Positions 6,142 through 7,084 of a DNA stretch of 7,084 bases are shown here, piece after piece; position 1 is the first letter of the stretch, and every line of letters starts with the position of its first letter. The DNA comes from DATAYF01 sp036272735 (GTDB lineage Bacteria > Chloroflexota > Ktedonobacteria > Ktedonobacterales > Ktedonobacteraceae), in assembly GCA_036272735.1 (NCBI GenBank), contig DATAYF010000499.1, positions 1-7,084 on the forward strand, given 5' to 3'. A program made the translations under genes and the position numbers. The notes under the pieces are model-generated. The model was not told the origin of the DNA, searched no databases, and was given only the letters and a program-made list of their open reading frames with translations.

Positions 6142-6486
6142 CCCATCCTTTCGGTGTTCCCTTGTGGGACCCTCGCTAATGAGGGAACGCTGTCCAACAA
6201 TGCTGGACAGGTAAAGTTTTCCTCGCCCTTGTGTGCCTAGCGGCCATCTTCCAAATGCACTGGTTTTGGACACCCCATCAACGTGTTTAACATCTGGATT
6301 GAAGAGCTTGAAACTGGAAAAGCCATTTCAAGGTCCGAACTTGGGCTGCTTCCAGACAACGGCTCCTCGTTGCTTGCAACGAGGGGGCTGGTCAGCATCG
6401 GGGCTTGTTCAGAATCACACTACGACGGTTCTGCACAAGCCCCCGCGCTTTCACGCGTGGGGTCGCTGACTCGTATTCCAACTTCT
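6142..6486 (-). ncRNA. Omega RNA (HEARO RNA) with 5' guide
   Basis: The scaffold is about 330 nt directly upstream of iscB, the position expected for an omega RNA. Visible hairpins in 5'-3' order on the minus strand: CCCCaCGC/GCGcGGGG (6462-6441); CCTCGTTG/CAACGAGG with a four-base loop (6384-6365); a branched stem CTGGAA/TTCCAG (6355-6314) enclosing AGCC/GGCT and CAAG/CTTG; CTGTCCA/TGGACAG (6210-6190); and CCCTC/GAGGG (6185-6170). GGGAAC at 6183-6188 can pair instead with GTTCCC at 6156-6161, sharing bases with the last stem, so a switch or pseudoknot-like 3' end is possible. By the IscB rule the guide is the flank beside the left end, here AGAAGTTGGAATACGA (6486-6471). The limits are inferred from the element boundary and the iscB start, not from a covariance model. 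Confidence 0.8.
6441..6462 (-). repeat. Left-end subterminal hairpin
   Basis: CCCCaCGC, a GTGAAA loop and GCGcGGGG form a strong imperfect hairpin eight bases from the left boundary of the IscB element. The position and CGTGAA core resemble the right-end hairpin, pointing to a TnpA recognition structure that doubles as the first omega-RNA stem. Confidence 0.7.
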
Positions 6487-6896
6487 TTGGCCGCCTGTGC
6501 CAGCGCATTGAGACTCCATTGAGCTGAACCCTTCTCATCGCGCGCTACCAGTTCATCAGCTTGCCTCTCCAATCTCCCTGGCGGCGTGCTCCGAACCAGC
6601 GCAATGAGTTTGCTGCGCTCCGCTTCGGTCAGGTGATTGGGCCGTCCACTGCGCGCTCGGTCCCCGAGCCCGTCGACGCCCTCGGCATCGAAGCGATGCA
6701 AGCGGCGTCGCACCGTCTGGGCACAACACTCTACCTCCTCGGCAATGGCCTCCACTTGCTTCCCATCCCAACTCAGCGTCACCATGCGTGCATGCATGAT
6801 CCAACCTGCTGGCCCGTGTCGGCTGGCTGCCAGCTTTCTGACCTGGTGCTCTTCCTGTTTATCTTGAGCCGCTCTCACGTGCAGGATCTTTGGCAT
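6471..6896 (-). pseudogene. IS630 transposase, N-terminal half
   Basis: The start is ATG 6894-6896, with AAAGGAG upstream on the minus strand. The 142 residues up to GIRV form the DNA-binding part: a helix-turn-helix around 40-70 (IAEEVECCAQTVRRRLHRFD), a linker GVDGLGDRARSGRP, and a second winged-helix unit (LTEAERSKLIALV to QWSLNALAQAAKEVGIRV). It is undamaged up to the IscB insertion. The 16 codons read through afterwards (SDPTRESAGACAEPS) are IscB-element sequence. Together with 4079-4794 the ancestral protein would be about 380 aa, normal for this IS630 subgroup. The fragment keeps a full DNA-binding module and start signals, so it could still be made as a catalytically dead binder of the IS ends. 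Confidence 0.9.
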
Positions 6897-6951
6897 CTCC
6901 TCGCTCCTTTCTGTCTGGGCGTTTCCTCCTTTCCTATTCTATCATGACTTC

Positions 6952-6963
6952 ACGAACGCAGCA
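6952..6963 (-). repeat. IS630 terminal inverted repeat, right
   Basis: The reverse complement is TGCTGCGTTCGT, identical to 4068-4079. It is followed by one base and then the target TA at 6965-6966. Confidence 0.9.
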
Positions 6964-7031
6964 GTAGTTTTAGTTTGTCGGAAACAGATTGCCGGTGGCT
7001 AGCGGCTGCTGTCGTCTCTGTAGATGAAGGA

Positions 7032-7084
7032 GTGAGCCTTGAAGTTAATGTCTCAAATGCAGCGTCTACTGTTGTAGCCATGTG
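7032..7084 (+). CDS. Possible start of a STAS-like protein (runs off window)
   Basis: The frame from GTG 7032 is open to the window end and reads VSLEVNVSNAASTVVAM. This resembles the first strand and loop of STAS-domain anti-sigma-factor antagonists, which often begin with a SLEV/NLEI strand. Only 17 codons are visible and the Shine-Dalgarno (GAAGGAG) overlaps the GTG, so the true start may differ. Before the IS630 insertion it would have lain about 65 bases downstream of the triple-BON stop, possibly in one operon. Confidence 0.3.
   Translation, partial: MSLEVNVSNAASTVVAM

Larger units (their letters stand above)
4795..6470 (-). mobile_element. IscB (IS200/IS605-like) element with omega RNA, no tnpA
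   Basis: The boundaries come from the interrupted transposase. Joining 6471 to 4794 on the minus strand restores GGA ATA CGA GTG AAA CGC (GIRVKR) with no bases lost. The bases GT occur at both junctions, so the exact cut is ambiguous by two. Placed before GTGA, the element runs 1676 bp from GTCAGCGACC (left end) to CCACCGTTTG (right end). Both ends have subterminal hairpins with related CGTGAA loops, as in IS200/IS605-type elements, and there are no terminal inverted repeats. Its content is an omega-RNA region followed by iscB. It lacks a Y1 tyrosine transposase, so it would need TnpA supplied in trans. Confidence 0.88.
4067..6964 (-). mobile_element. IS630-family element interrupted by an IscB element
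   Basis: Inverted ends TGCTGCGTTCGT (4068-4079) and its reverse complement (6952-6963) are perfect over 12 bases and continue with partial matching inwards. TA dinucleotides lie just outside both ends (4065-4066 and 6965-6966), as expected for the TA target duplication of IS630. Subtracting the nested 1676-bp IscB element leaves 1222 bp, a normal IS630 length. The minus-strand transposase fills the element and its stop codon overlaps the left repeat. The transposase is broken by point damage as well as by the insertion, so the element is not autonomous. Confidence 0.9.

Noticed and set aside
6139..6273. N-terminal extension of iscB by 45 codons (ATG 6273)
   Set aside because: It lies inside the structured RNA leader, has no family resemblance, and the ribosome site AAAGGA sits just before ATG 6138, where IscB homology begins.
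4795..6470. Y1 tyrosine transposase (tnpA) within the IscB element
   Set aside because: The element is filled by iscB and the RNA region; no frame with an HUH motif was found.
6967..7031. Gene or terminator in the post-IS flank
   Set aside because: Only 65 bases, with no clear hairpin and T-tract; it is the ancestral continuation of the BON downstream region.

Overview
The window reads as an accessory stretch of a GC-moderate bacterial chromosome crowded with transposon remains. Stand-alone BON-domain proteins, a YflT-like stress protein, several IS630-type elements and an IscB/omega-RNA element together suggest Ktedonobacteria (Chloroflexota). This is an inference from gene style; no phylogenetic marker is present.

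Layout. Positions 2-250 hold the C-terminal end of a BON-domain protein cut by the window edge. After a gene-poor leader comes a YflT/general-stress-17M-like membrane protein (579-1097) with an extended Shine-Dalgarno. Positions 1098-1570 are non-coding but structured: a long hairpin (1200-1243) and a 117-bp TA-flanked inverted-repeat element (1416-1532) that looks like an IS630-derived MITE. Positions 1571-2026 (minus) are the C-terminal remnant of one IS630-type transposase. Next, on the minus strand, come an unrecognised 215-aa protein (2042-2689) and, upstream of it, a broken HIT-family gene (2692-2990). A four-copy 10-bp tandem repeat and a perfect 24-bp palindrome lie ahead of an intact triple-BON protein (3399-4067).

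The main point of interest is a nested mobile element at 4067-6964. An IS630-family element with matching terminal inverted repeats and flanking TA dinucleotides has inserted exactly in the stop codon of the triple-BON gene. Its transposase is itself split by a 1676-bp IscB element (4795-6470, minus strand). That element carries an apparently complete iscB (PLMP, RuvC-I, bridge helix, RuvC-II, HNH and RuvC-III all visible). Immediately upstream is a strongly structured leader of about 330 nt that fits the omega RNA (HEARO RNA). Removing 4795-6470 joins the two transposase halves in frame (GIRV|KRSQIR). It also places GTGAAA next to the presumed guide, which agrees with the reported ATGA/GTGA insertion preference and an IscB-type target-adjacent motif. 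No Y1 transposase (tnpA) is present, so the element would be non-autonomous for transposition. The host IS630 transposase is decayed (an internal stop and several frameshifts).

After the IS630 right end, the ancestral downstream sequence resumes at 6967. A possible start of another gene, perhaps STAS-like, runs off the window end.
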